From: Lutibacter sp.
GTDB taxonomy: Bacteria > Bacteroidota > Bacteroidia > Flavobacteriales > Flavobacteriaceae
Reading direction: 5' to 3'
NCBI GenBank assembly: GCA_021647265.1
Contig: JAKIVA010000026.1
Coordinates: forward strand, 1 to 40,180
DNA: 40,180 nucleotides
Shown here: one piece after another, positions 1 to 8,393 of the stretch
Position numbering within the stretch: the first letter of the stretch is position 1
How the letters are laid out: the number at the start of each line of letters is the position of its first letter
Program-made: the position numbers and the translations under genes
The notes under the pieces: generated by a model
The model's input: only the letters and a program-made list of their open reading frames with translations
The model's database searches: none
Told to the model about the DNA's origin: nothing

Positions 1-2
1 CC

Positions 3-1565
3 ACTTTTACCAATACAGAAGATTATATTTTAAGAAAGAAAAAGAATCTAGGTTTTGGAGAATTAGATGTAACGTATGATATTTCTAAAACAAAAATGTT
101 TGAAATAACAAGCAAATACAATAATCAAAATGAAAACAGTAGCAGTACGTTAATTTTTAATGAAGAACAAACAAATGAAAACCTAAAAAGTGAAAATGTC
201 CTTTTAGACCAAAAAATAACCTTTACAAATAAATTTAAACCAACTAAAGTTTTATTGCTAACAGGAAGGTATATTAATGAAAAAACTCCTCAAAATTATA
301 CAATAAACCAGTTTTTTTACCAAGATTTATTTATAAATACCAATGGCATAAATAATGTTTCTCAAACAAGTAAAAACAACATGCAGTTTGCAGGTTTTGA
401 AGCTCATTTAATGGATAGAAAAAATAATGGTAATTTATTAGAGTTAAAATTTGGAAATCAATTTAGAAAAGATAAATTGTTATCAACCTTATTACTTCAA
501 GAAAATAACATTGTTTCAGAAACACCAACAGAATATAAAAATAGCACTATATATTCTACTAATAATTTGTATTTAAAATCAAAATATCGATTAAAATTTA
601 ACAGTATTGCTTTTGTTAGTAAATTAGATTTTCACCAACTATTCAATCAGTTAAAACTAAATAATACTACAAAGCAACAGCCATTTTTTATAAATCCTTC
701 TATTGGTTTTGATTGGGAAATTAATAAAAAAAATAAAATAATTACTTCGTATTCTTACAATACTAGCAACGCTAAAATTTTAGATGTTTATACTAATTAT
801 GTTTTAACAGGTTTTCGCTCTTTTTCAAAGGGAACTGGAGGTTTTAATCAGTTAAACGCTTCAACAGTTATTTTTAATTATCAATTAGGAAACTGGAGCG
901 ATAAGTTTTTTGTAAATACAGTTGTGCTGTATAGTAAAAATTATGACTTTTTTACAACAAATTCATTTATTACACAAAATTATTCGCAATCTAAAAAAAT
1001 TGTGATTAAAGACCGTGAGTTTTTAAGTTTTTCATCAAAAATAGATTATTACTTTAAAAAGATTTCATCCAATTTAAAATTAGATGTAGGCTATTCAAAA
1101 TCAAACTATAAGAACATAATTAATAATCTAGATTTGAGAGAGGTAACCTCAAATAATTACAATTACGGTGCTGAGTTACGATCAGGTTTTAAAGGTGTTT
1201 TTAATTACCATATTGGTACAAAATGGACAACCAACGAAATAAGAACTACCATTAAACACTCTTTTACAGATAATATTACTTTTTTAGACCTGTCATTTGT
1301 ATTAAATAATAAACTAAACTTTCAACTTGAATCTGAACGCTATTATTTTGGTAATATAGATAAAAAAAATAGCATTTATTATTTTGCTGATTTTAATGCT
1401 AGATACACTATTAAAAAAAATAAACTAACATTTTCATTATCTGGTAAAAACTTATTCAACACCAATTCTTTTAAAAGTTATTCGATTACTGATATAAATA
1501 TATCAACTACCGAATACAGATTATTACCAAGATATATTCTCGTAAAAATGGAATATAGGTTTTAA
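3..1565 (+). CDS. TonB-dependent receptor-like outer-membrane beta-barrel protein, C-terminal part
   Basis: The frame is open to the left edge of the window, so the start and any plug or carboxypeptidase-regulatory domain lie outside. What remains (about 520 residues) is a run of alternating polar and hydrophobic strands rich in Asn, Tyr, Phe and Lys. It ends in LVKMEYRF, with the terminal aromatic residue typical of outer-membrane barrels recognised by the BAM machinery. The pattern fits the barrel of the CarboxypepD_reg-like / TonB-dependent receptor families of Bacteroidetes, which import large substrates across the outer membrane. No substrate can be inferred. It ends 180 bp before nqrA and shows no link to it. 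Another type of large barrel cannot be excluded because the diagnostic N-terminal part is missing. Confidence 0.7.
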   Translation, partial: TFTNTEDYILRKKKNLGFGELDVTYDISKTKMFEITSKYNNQNENSSSTLIFNEEQTNENLKSENVLLDQKITFTNKFKPTKVLLLTGRYINEKTPQNYTINQFFYQDLFINTNGINNVSQTSKNNMQFAGFEAHLMDRKNNGNLLELKFGNQFRKDKLLSTLLLQENNIVSETPTEYKNSTIYSTNNLYLKSKYRLKFNSIAFVSKLDFHQLFNQLKLNNTTKQQPFFINPSIGFDWEINKKNKIITSYSYNTSNAKILDVYTNYVLTGFRSFSKGTGGFNQLNASTVIFNYQLGNWSDKFFVNTVVLYSKNYDFFTTNSFITQNYSQSKKIVIKDREFLSFSSKIDYYFKKISSNLKLDVGYSKSNYKNIINNLDLREVTSNNYNYGAELRSGFKGVFNYHIGTKWTTNEIRTTIKHSFTDNITFLDLSFVLNNKLNFQLESERYYFGNIDKKNSIYYFADFNARYTIKKNKLTFSLSGKNLFNTNSFKSYSITDINISTTEYRLLPRYILVKMEYRF

Positions 1566-1667
1566 TGTTAGTCTAACCATAAAACAATTCAAATATATTA
1601 GAAAGTTTATTCAATTTTTTCTCGGATTTAATTAAATTTACTTTGATAATAAAAGTTATAAAAAAAC

Positions 1668-1710
1668 ATGATAAAAATCATAAATCTTACCTTAGAAATT
1701 GTTATTTTTG
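1668..1710 (+). promoter_or_regulatory. nqr operon promoter with an FNR-like palindrome
   Basis: A perfect Bacteroidetes -7 box (TATTTTTG, 1703-1710) lies 35 bp before the nqrA start. No TTG is seen at the -33 position. Instead an inverted repeat ATGAT-AAAA-ATCAT (1668-1681) is centred about 41 bp before the expected transcription start, which is where a class II activator of the Crp/Fnr family would sit. The box is directly visible. The activator role is inferred. Confidence 0.5.
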
Positions 1711-1745
1711 CTCCGTTTTCTAAGACTATTAAATAAACTAAATAT

Positions 1746-3095
1746 ATGTCAAAAGACATTCAAATTAAAAAAGGTTTAGATATAAAGCTAAAAGGTGAAG
1801 CCGAGAAAGTTACCGAAAACGCTGTATCTAGTAATATTTATACATTAAGCCCTGCAGATTTCCACAGTATTATTCCAAAATTATCCGTAAAAGTTGGTAT
1901 AAAATTAAAAGCTGGCGAGTCAGTTTTTTATAACAAAGCCAATGAAGATATGAAATTTCCTTCGCCAGTTAGTGGTGAAGTAGTTGATATTATTCGTGGA
2001 GATAAGAGAAAATTATTAGCAATTAAAATTCAAGCTGATAAAGAGCAACAATATTTTGACTTTGGAGTGAAAGATGCTAAAACAATGAAAGCCGATGAGA
2101 TTAAATCTCATTTATTGGTTTCAGGTTGTTGGTCATTTATTAAACAAAGGCCTTATGATGTAGTTGCAGATACTGAAAAAGAACCTAAGGCAATTTTTAT
2201 TTCTGCGTATGCAAGCGCTCCATTAGCAGCTGATTATGACTATGTACTGGCTGGGAAAGAAAATGAATTGCAAGCGGCAGTTACGGCTTTAAGTAAATTA
2301 ACATCAGGTAAAGTTCACGTTTCAGTTGGTAAAAATTCAAATTCACCATTTGCAAAATTAAATGATATCACGTTGCACAAGGTTTCAGGACCGCATCCTT
2401 CAGGAAATGTAGGAACTCAAATTGCGAAAATTGACCCTATAAATAAAGGGGAAGTAGTTTGGATTGTTACACCACAAGACTTGGTAATTATTGGAGAATT
2501 ACTTTTAACGGGTAAGTTTAATGCTGAACGTATAATTGCTTTGGCAGGGTCATCGGTTGAAACACCTAAGTATTATAAAACTAAAATAGGAGCAGCTATA
2601 AATTCTATAGTTGGAGGAAAGTTAAAGAAAGAAGAAAATAGAATTATAAGTGGGAATGTACTAACTGGCATTGCACAAGACTTAAAAGGAGTGTTGGGAT
2701 ATTACGACAATATGGTGACAGTAATTCCTGAAGGGAATGATTATGAATTCTTTGGATGGATTAAGCCGATTTTTAATAAAATTTCAATTTCAAGAGCTTT
2801 AACTTTTTCTTGGTTATTCCCAAATAAAAAGTTTGACTTGAATACGAATACAAACGGAGAACATAGAGCATTTGTTGTTACGGGAATTTATGAAGAGGTT
2901 TTTCCCCTTGATATTTATCCAATACAATTATTAAAATCTTGTATGTATAAAGATTTAGATGAAATGGAACAATTAGGAATGTATGAAGTTGCTCCAGAAG
3001 ATTTTGCCTTAACTGAATTTGTGTGTGTTTCTAAACAACCACATCAAGAAATTATTAGAAAAGGGTTAGACTTAATGTTAAAAGAAATAGGATAA
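1746..3095 (+). CDS. nqrA: Na+-translocating NADH:quinone reductase subunit A
   Basis: NqrA is the cytoplasmic-side subunit of the six-subunit sodium-pumping NADH:ubiquinone oxidoreductase and takes part in quinone binding and reduction. The 449-residue product has family-typical length and sequence: an N-terminal SKDIQIKKGLDIKLKGEAE region and an internal SGPHPSGNVGTQIAKIDPI block characteristic of NqrA. It has no signal peptide or membrane segment. It is the first gene of the complete nqrABCDEF operon, with nqrB starting 4 bp after its stop. The promoter immediately upstream probably drives the whole operon. Identification is secure from the sequence and the gene order. Confidence 0.97.
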   Translation: MSKDIQIKKGLDIKLKGEAEKVTENAVSSNIYTLSPADFHSIIPKLSVKVGIKLKAGESVFYNKANEDMKFPSPVSGEVVDIIRGDKRKLLAIKIQADKEQQYFDFGVKDAKTMKADEIKSHLLVSGCWSFIKQRPYDVVADTEKEPKAIFISAYASAPLAADYDYVLAGKENELQAAVTALSKLTSGKVHVSVGKNSNSPFAKLNDITLHKVSGPHPSGNVGTQIAKIDPINKGEVVWIVTPQDLVIIGELLLTGKFNAERIIALAGSSVETPKYYKTKIGAAINSIVGGKLKKEENRIISGNVLTGIAQDLKGVLGYYDNMVTVIPEGNDYEFFGWIKPIFNKISISRALTFSWLFPNKKFDLNTNTNGEHRAFVVTGIYEEVFPLDIYPIQLLKSCMYKDLDEMEQLGMYEVAPEDFALTEFVCVSKQPHQEIIRKGLDLMLKEIG

Positions 3096-3099
3096 AATT

Positions 3100-4323
3100 A
3101 TGGGATTAAAAGAAAAATTACATAATATAAAAGAAAAGGGAAAGGGTAAAAAGTGGTTGTCTGCTTATTCGGCCTTTCATACTTTCGTGTATACACCTAA
3201 TGAAACAACACATTCGGGAGGTCACATTAGAGGTGCAGATGACTTAAAACGTACAATGACTAATGTTATTATACCATTAATACCTATTCTAATTTTTGGA
3301 ATGTTTAATGCAGGGTTTCAACACAATGCTGCTATTAATGGTTTCCCTGAAGGAATGTCCTTTTTTAGTGGTAACTTTTGGAATTTAGATAACCTTTACA
3401 TTGGTGCTGTAAAATTAATACCACTTATTCTTGTTTCGTACGTAGTTGGATTGGGAATTGAAGTGTTTTTTGCAACTATTAATAAACATGAAGTTGAAGA
3501 AGGTTATTTTGTTACGGGTATGTTAGTGCCTTTAATTATACCTATAGATACTCCTCTTTGGATGCTTGCAGTAGCTATTGTTTTTGGAGTGGTTATAGGG
3601 AAAGAAGTTTTTGGTGGTACCGGAATGAATATTTTAAATCCTGCATTAACAATTAGAGCATTCTTATTCTTTGCATATCCAACTTGGATGAGTGGAGATA
3701 AAGTATGGGTAGCAGGAGCTAATGCATTAAAAGGTACTCCAGATGCTATTTCTGGAGAAACTATTTTGGGAGGTTTAGCTCAGGGAAAAGACTTAGTATA
3801 TTCAACTTGGGATATGTTTTATGGATTCATTCCTGGCTCAGTAGGAGAAACATCAACACTCTTAATTTTACTAGGAGCATTCTATTTGTTGTTTACTAAA
3901 ATTGCTAGCTGGAGAATTATGTTGTCATCGGCAATTGGAGCAATAGTTATGGGACTCATATTTAATGGAGTTGTGAATGCTGGCTGGATTACAGAAGGAA
4001 GTAAGTTTTATGACCTGATGAACACACCTTATTGGGAACATTTAATAATTGGAGGATTTGCTTTTGGAGTTGTATTTATGGCAACCGATCCTGTAACTGC
4101 TTCACAAACTAATAGAGGAAAATGGATTTATGGATTTTTAATTGGATTTATATCGATTATGATTCGTGTTTTCAACCCAGCTTACCCAGAAGGTGTAATG
4201 TTAGCAATTCTATTAATGAACGTTTTCTCACCTACCATAGATCATTACGTGATTCAAGGAAATATAAAAAGAAGGCTAAAACGATTAAAAGTACAAAAAA
4301 TTACAATAAAAAACTATGGCTAA
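3100..4323 (+). CDS. nqrB: Na+-translocating NADH:quinone reductase subunit B
   Basis: NqrB is the large membrane subunit (407 residues here) that carries a covalently bound FMN and riboflavin and forms much of the sodium pathway. About ten hydrophobic segments are visible from residue 52 onward. The covalent flavin motif is at residues 215-221 (DAISGET), making Thr221 the likely FMN site by analogy with the Vibrio enzyme, where the flavin is on a threonine through a phosphoester bond. The ApbE consensus usually has Ala before the acceptor residue, so the Glu here is a variation (see findings). The last 8 bp overlap the start of nqrC, suggesting translational coupling. Confidence 0.97.
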   Translation: MGLKEKLHNIKEKGKGKKWLSAYSAFHTFVYTPNETTHSGGHIRGADDLKRTMTNVIIPLIPILIFGMFNAGFQHNAAINGFPEGMSFFSGNFWNLDNLYIGAVKLIPLILVSYVVGLGIEVFFATINKHEVEEGYFVTGMLVPLIIPIDTPLWMLAVAIVFGVVIGKEVFGGTGMNILNPALTIRAFLFFAYPTWMSGDKVWVAGANALKGTPDAISGETILGGLAQGKDLVYSTWDMFYGFIPGSVGETSTLLILLGAFYLLFTKIASWRIMLSSAIGAIVMGLIFNGVVNAGWITEGSKFYDLMNTPYWEHLIIGGFAFGVVFMATDPVTASQTNRGKWIYGFLIGFISIMIRVFNPAYPEGVMLAILLMNVFSPTIDHYVIQGNIKRRLKRLKVQKITIKNYG

Positions 4324-5062
4324 AAATACTGAAAGTAACGTATATACAGTACTGTTTGCAACTGGAATGGTACTTATAGTTGGAACATTATTAGCTTTTG
4401 TGTCATCATCATTAAAAGATAAAATTGCTGAGAATAAACGCATAGAAAAACAGCAAAATATTTTATATGCAATGGGGGTAAATGATAATGAAGAAGGAAG
4501 CGTAAACTTTGTTCCTAAAAATAAAGTTGCAGAAGAGTTTTCAAAATATATTACAAAACAATTGGTAATTACAGGGACGAAGGCTGTTGAAGATAATCAA
4601 GCATATTTAATTGATCTTAAAAAAGAAGCTGCTGCAGCAAAAGATCCAAATTATAAAAGAAGACTTCCATTATTTATTGGAGATAAAGATAATCAAGAAT
4701 ACTACATCATTCCTGTTAGAGGAAAGGGTTTATGGGATGCAATTTGGGGTTATGTAGCTTTAGATAAACAACTTGTAATTAAAGGAGTGTATTTTGACCA
4801 TGCAGGGGAAACACCAGGCTTAGGATCAAACATCAAAGAGCGCTTTTTTATGGATGATTTTGAAGGAGAACATATTATGAATGGAGATATTTTTATAGGT
4901 GTTACAGCTGCAAAAGGAAATGCAGATCCAAAAAATTTAAATAAAACAGATTTTAAAGTAGATGCAATTGCAGGAGCTACCATAACAGGTGATGGATTAT
5001 CTGCTATGCTAAAAAAAGATATAGCAATGTATATACCTTATTTAAAAACATTAAAGCAATAA
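4316..5062 (+). CDS. nqrC: Na+-translocating NADH:quinone reductase subunit C
   Basis: NqrC is a single-span membrane protein with a periplasmic FMN-binding domain that carries the second covalent FMN of the complex. Residues 8-33 form one hydrophobic helix, followed by a soluble domain. The flavinylation motif DAIAGATIT is at residues 216-224, and the final Thr224 matches the FMN-bearing threonine known from Vibrio NqrC (Thr225). Length (248 residues) is normal. The start codon lies inside the 3' end of nqrB and nqrD follows after 4 bp. Modification should depend on the ApbE encoded at 9374-10360. Confidence 0.97.
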   Translation: MAKNTESNVYTVLFATGMVLIVGTLLAFVSSSLKDKIAENKRIEKQQNILYAMGVNDNEEGSVNFVPKNKVAEEFSKYITKQLVITGTKAVEDNQAYLIDLKKEAAAAKDPNYKRRLPLFIGDKDNQEYYIIPVRGKGLWDAIWGYVALDKQLVIKGVYFDHAGETPGLGSNIKERFFMDDFEGEHIMNGDIFIGVTAAKGNADPKNLNKTDFKVDAIAGATITGDGLSAMLKKDIAMYIPYLKTLKQ

Positions 5063-5066
5063 TTTT

Positions 5067-5714
5067 ATGGGACTTTTATCAAAAAAAGACGCAAAATTAA
5101 TAACAGATCCTTTAGCTGATAATAACCCTATTACCATCCAGGTATTAGGAATTTGTTCAGCATTAGCAATTACAGCAGAATTAAAAGCATCTATTGTAAT
5201 GTCTTTAGCAGTATTATTTGTACTTGCTATGGGTAATGTAGTAATCTCATTAATGAGAAATATTATTCCACCAAAAATTAGAATTATAGTTCAATTAATT
5301 GTAGTTGCTGCGCTGGTTATAATTGTTGATTTAGTATTGAAAGCATACGCATATGAGTTGAGTAAAACATTGTCTGTATTTGTGGGGCTAATTATTACAA
5401 ACTGTATTATAATGGGGCGTTTTGAAGCATTTGCCTTGGCAAATGGGCCTTGGAGATCGTTTTTAGATGGAATAGGAAATGCATTAGGTTATGGTATAAT
5501 TTTAATAATTGTTGGATTTTTTAGAGAACTTTTAGGATCCGGAACATTATTAGGATTTAAAGTATTGGGAGATTCTATTGAAAAAACAGGCGTATATGCT
5601 TATGGTTATGAAAACAATGGATTTATGTTGTTGGCACCAATGGCACTGATTACGTTAGGAATTATAATATGGGTACAACGCTCAAGAAATGAAGCATTAA
5701 TTGAAGATAATTAA
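5067..5714 (+). CDS. nqrD: Na+-translocating NADH:quinone reductase subunit D
   Basis: NqrD is one of two homologous six-helix membrane subunits that pair head to tail and hold an iron centre between them. The product is 215 residues, almost entirely hydrophobic. The two conserved cysteines are visible at Cys30 (GICSALAIT) and Cys113 (ITNCIIMGRFEAF), the positions expected for iron-sulfur coordination with NqrE. nqrE begins 4 bp downstream of the stop. Nothing unusual was noted. Confidence 0.97.
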   Translation: MGLLSKKDAKLITDPLADNNPITIQVLGICSALAITAELKASIVMSLAVLFVLAMGNVVISLMRNIIPPKIRIIVQLIVVAALVIIVDLVLKAYAYELSKTLSVFVGLIITNCIIMGRFEAFALANGPWRSFLDGIGNALGYGIILIIVGFFRELLGSGTLLGFKVLGDSIEKTGVYAYGYENNGFMLLAPMALITLGIIIWVQRSRNEALIEDN

Positions 5715-5718
5715 TAAT

Positions 5719-6468
5719 ATGGAACATTTAGAATTATTTTTTAAAGCAATATTTATAGATAACATGGTATTTGCAACATTCTTAGGAATGTGTTCTTACT
5801 TGGCCGTATCTAAAAAAGTATCAACAGCAGTAGGGTTAGGAGCCGCAGTTATTTTTGTAATGGCTATTACAGTTCCATTAAACTGGTTATTAGATAAATA
5901 TATTTTACAAGAAGGAGCTTTAAAATGGTTAGGAGAAGGATATGCAGATATTGATTTAAGCTTTTTATCTTTTATTATGTTTATTGCTACCATTGCAACA
6001 ATGGTACAATTAGTAGAAATAATTGTAGAAAAATTTGCACCTGGTTTATACAATTCTTTGGGTATATTTTTACCCCTAATTGCGGTGAACTGTGCAATTT
6101 TAGGAGGCTCGTTATTTATGCAGTCTCGTGAAATTGAATCTTTTGGGCTAGCCTTTAATTATGGAATAAGTTCAGGAATTGGTTGGTTTTTAGCAATTTT
6201 AGCAATTGCAGCCATTCGTGAAAAAATTAGATACTCAAACGTGCCTGCACCTTTAAGAGGTTTAGGAATTACATTTATTATTACTGGTTTAATGGCAATT
6301 GGATTTATGAGTTTTGGGGGAATGTTAACTGGAGGAGATAAACAGGAAGTGAAAAAAGAAACAACTCAAATTGAGAAAGTTAAAGATACTAAAGAAAAAA
6401 CCACTCAAGTTGAAGTAACTAAAAACGCTAATAATTTAGCCAATAACGAAAAAGAAATTAAAGAGTAA
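5719..6468 (+). CDS. nqrE: Na+-translocating NADH:quinone reductase subunit E
   Basis: NqrE is the partner of NqrD, with six membrane helices and two conserved cysteines, here Cys25 (LGMCSYLAV) and Cys125 (IAVNCAILGG). The start is placed at the ATG at 5719. The same frame extends six codons upstream to a TTG, but that would overlap nqrD and add residues not typical of the family. The protein is 249 residues, longer than the roughly 200 of Vibrio NqrE, because of a charged, lysine- and glutamate-rich tail (about residues 207-249). The stop codon overlaps the nqrF start (TAATG). Confidence 0.96.
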   Translation: MEHLELFFKAIFIDNMVFATFLGMCSYLAVSKKVSTAVGLGAAVIFVMAITVPLNWLLDKYILQEGALKWLGEGYADIDLSFLSFIMFIATIATMVQLVEIIVEKFAPGLYNSLGIFLPLIAVNCAILGGSLFMQSREIESFGLAFNYGISSGIGWFLAILAIAAIREKIRYSNVPAPLRGLGITFIITGLMAIGFMSFGGMLTGGDKQEVKKETTQIEKVKDTKEKTTQVEVTKNANNLANNEKEIKE

Positions 6469-7781
6469 TGATGATATTAGCAGCAAATACATTAGGTACA
6501 ATTGTAGCAACAGTGGTAGCATTTTTAGTTTTAACATTACTACTAGTTGCATTATTATTATTTGTAAAACAGAAATTGTCACCATCCGGACCTGTAAAAA
6601 TTAAAATTAATGGAGAAAAAGTCATTGAAGTAGCTTCAGGAAGTTCTCTCTTAACAACTTTAGGAAACGCTAAAATATTTTTACCATCAGCTTGTGGTGG
6701 TGGTGGAACTTGTCTTCAATGTGAATGTCATGTTCACTCAGGTGGAGGAGAGGCGTTACCAACAGAAATTCCTCATTTTACACGTAAAGAATTAAAATCT
6801 GGAGCTCGTTTAGCCTGTCAAGTGAAGGTTAAACAGGATATGGATATTTCTATTCCTGAAGAAGTTTTTGGTATCAAAAAATGGGAAGGTACTGTTGTTA
6901 GAAATTACAATGTTGCATCGTTTATTAAGGAATTTGTTGTTGAAATCCCTGAAGATATGGGGTATAAAGCAGGGGGATATATTCAAATTGAAATTCCTGC
7001 TTGTGAAGTGAATTTTTCTGATATTGATATTACTGCTCATCCAGAAGAACACGAAACACCCGATAAATTTAAATTAGAATGGGATAAATTTGGCTTATGG
7101 TCACTTAAAATGATAAACCAAGAGCCTGTTGAACGTGCTTATTCTATGGCTTCTTACCCTGCAGAAGGAAGAGAAATTATGTTAAACGTTCGTGTAGCAA
7201 CTCCACCTTGGGATAGAACAAAGAATGGGTGGATGGATGTTAATCCAGGGATAGCTTCATCGTATATTTTTTCTAGAAAACCTGGAGATAAAGTTACAAT
7301 TTCTGGACCTTACGGTGAATTTTTTATAAATGAATCTGATGCTGAAATGCTATATGTTGGTGGAGGTGCTGGTATGGCTCCAATGCGTTCTCATTTATAT
7401 CACTTATTTAAAACTTTGAAAACCAAAAGAAAAGTAACCTACTGGTATGGAGGTCGCTCTAAACGTGAATTATTTTATCTAAAACATTTCCATGAATTAG
7501 AAAAGGAATTTGATAATTTTAAATTTTATGTTGTACTATCTGAACCTGCTCCAGAAGATAATTGGGTAAATAAAAAAGATGCTGACGATCCTGAAGGAGA
7601 TGGATTTACAGGATTTGTTCATCAAGCAGTAATAGATGAATATTTATCTAAACATGAAGCACCAGAAGATATTGAATTGTATTTCTGTGGGCCTCCATTA
7701 ATGAACAAAGCAGTTCAAAAGATGGGTCAAGATTTTGGAATGCCTGATGAGAATATTAGATTTGATGATTTTGGTGGATAA
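6468..7781 (+). CDS. nqrF: Na+-translocating NADH:quinone reductase subunit F (NADH dehydrogenase, FAD and 2Fe-2S)
   Basis: NqrF is the electron input module, oxidising NADH on the cytoplasmic side. Domains in order: one N-terminal membrane helix (about residues 10-33), a plant-type 2Fe-2S ferredoxin domain with Cys76, Cys82, Cys85 and Cys117, then an FAD-binding domain (RAYSMASYP motif) and a C-terminal NADH-binding domain (VGGGAGMAPMRSH and the CGPPLMN segment). Length 437 residues. Two adjacent ATG codons (6468 and 6471) are possible starts. It is the last nqr gene, followed by a strong hairpin terminator at 7809-7840. Confidence 0.97.
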   Translation: MMILAANTLGTIVATVVAFLVLTLLLVALLLFVKQKLSPSGPVKIKINGEKVIEVASGSSLLTTLGNAKIFLPSACGGGGTCLQCECHVHSGGGEALPTEIPHFTRKELKSGARLACQVKVKQDMDISIPEEVFGIKKWEGTVVRNYNVASFIKEFVVEIPEDMGYKAGGYIQIEIPACEVNFSDIDITAHPEEHETPDKFKLEWDKFGLWSLKMINQEPVERAYSMASYPAEGREIMLNVRVATPPWDRTKNGWMDVNPGIASSYIFSRKPGDKVTISGPYGEFFINESDAEMLYVGGGAGMAPMRSHLYHLFKTLKTKRKVTYWYGGRSKRELFYLKHFHELEKEFDNFKFYVVLSEPAPEDNWVNKKDADDPEGDGFTGFVHQAVIDEYLSKHEAPEDIELYFCGPPLMNKAVQKMGQDFGMPDENIRFDDFGG

Positions 7782-7808
7782 ACTAAAAAAACATATATAA
7801 ATTAATTA

Positions 7809-7840
7809 AAATCCGATATTTTTGTATCGGATTTTTTTAT
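7809..7840 (+). terminator. Intrinsic terminator after nqrF
   Basis: A perfect 10-bp stem (AAATCCGATA at 7809-7818 with TATCGGATTT at 7825-7834) has a six-base loop and is followed by a run of T. It ends the nqr operon before the next small gene, although read-through is possible. Confidence 0.85.
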
Positions 7841-7858
7841 AACTATTAACTATTTAGA

Positions 7859-8236
7859 ATGAGCAGACCACTTACAGAGCAAGAACTACACAACTTAGCT
7901 ATGAATATTGTGGGTAAAGATTTACAGGCAAAAGGGTATGAGTTTATTGCCATAAATAGCAAATTAAAGAAACATCCACAATATGTTTGTATTGATAAGG
8001 ATAATATTCGCTATTTTGTTTTGGTAAAAGCAACTGATATTTCAGATAATCCTATAAATTATGATGTTATTTGGATGGAAACCTTTAAAAATCATGCACA
8101 AAAAAATAAGGCTAAAATTATATTTGCAAGTGTTGGATTAGGAGCTGTGGATGATAAATCAAAACCACCAATTTTAAATGAAGAGTACTTATTACAGTAT
8201 GATGGATTACAATTTATTGATGTCCAATTAAATTAA
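7859..8236 (+). CDS. Small conserved protein next to the nqr operon, function unknown
   Basis: The 125-residue soluble protein has no signal peptide, membrane helix or cofactor motif. It begins MSRPLTEQELHNLAMNIVG and has a mixed alpha/beta character with a hydrophobic core around YFVLVKATD and KIIFASVGLGAV. From memory, close relatives in Flavobacteriaceae sit beside nqrF and are often labelled NqrF by position, but this protein lacks the ferredoxin, FAD and NADH domains of NqrF, so that name would be wrong. It lies 77 bp after nqrF, behind a terminator. Its stop codon touches a long inverted repeat. Its role is unknown. A nuclease-like (restriction-endonuclease-type) fold is conceivable from the size and layout but not supported by a catalytic motif. 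Confidence 0.75.
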   Translation: MSRPLTEQELHNLAMNIVGKDLQAKGYEFIAINSKLKKHPQYVCIDKDNIRYFVLVKATDISDNPINYDVIWMETFKNHAQKNKAKIIFASVGLGAVDDKSKPPILNEEYLLQYDGLQFIDVQLN

Positions 8237-8370
8237 AGAAGCTGTCTAAAAAGTGTCATTCTGAATGTAAATGAAGAATCTTCTTAAAATTAAACACTTA
8301 TATATCAAGATGTTGAGATTTTTCACTTTGTTCAAAATGACAAGTATAATTACTTTTTAGACAGCCTCTT
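8236..8370. repeat. MITE-like or repeat-palindrome element, 135 bp, between convergent genes
   Basis: Terminal inverted repeats of 19 bp (8236-8254 and 8352-8370) match at 18 positions, with the core GCTGTCTAAAAAGT / ACTTTTTAGACAGC. Inside is a second imperfect inverted repeat: TGTCATTCTGAA (8254-8265) pairs with TTCAAAATGACA (8331-8342), and GAAGAATCT (8273-8281) pairs with AGATTTTTC (8315-8323). It has no coding capacity. The outer ends resemble transposon termini, and the interior resembles a dispersed flavobacterial intergenic repeat. It lies directly between the convergent 7859 gene and the OmpA gene and could terminate both transcripts. Confidence 0.7.
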
Positions 8371-8393
8371 TTAATAATATAACAATAAAATTA

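Noticed and set aside
4122..4379. Reading frame overlapping nqrB and nqrC in another frame
   Set aside because: Both nqrB and nqrC are well supported and the product resembles no known protein.
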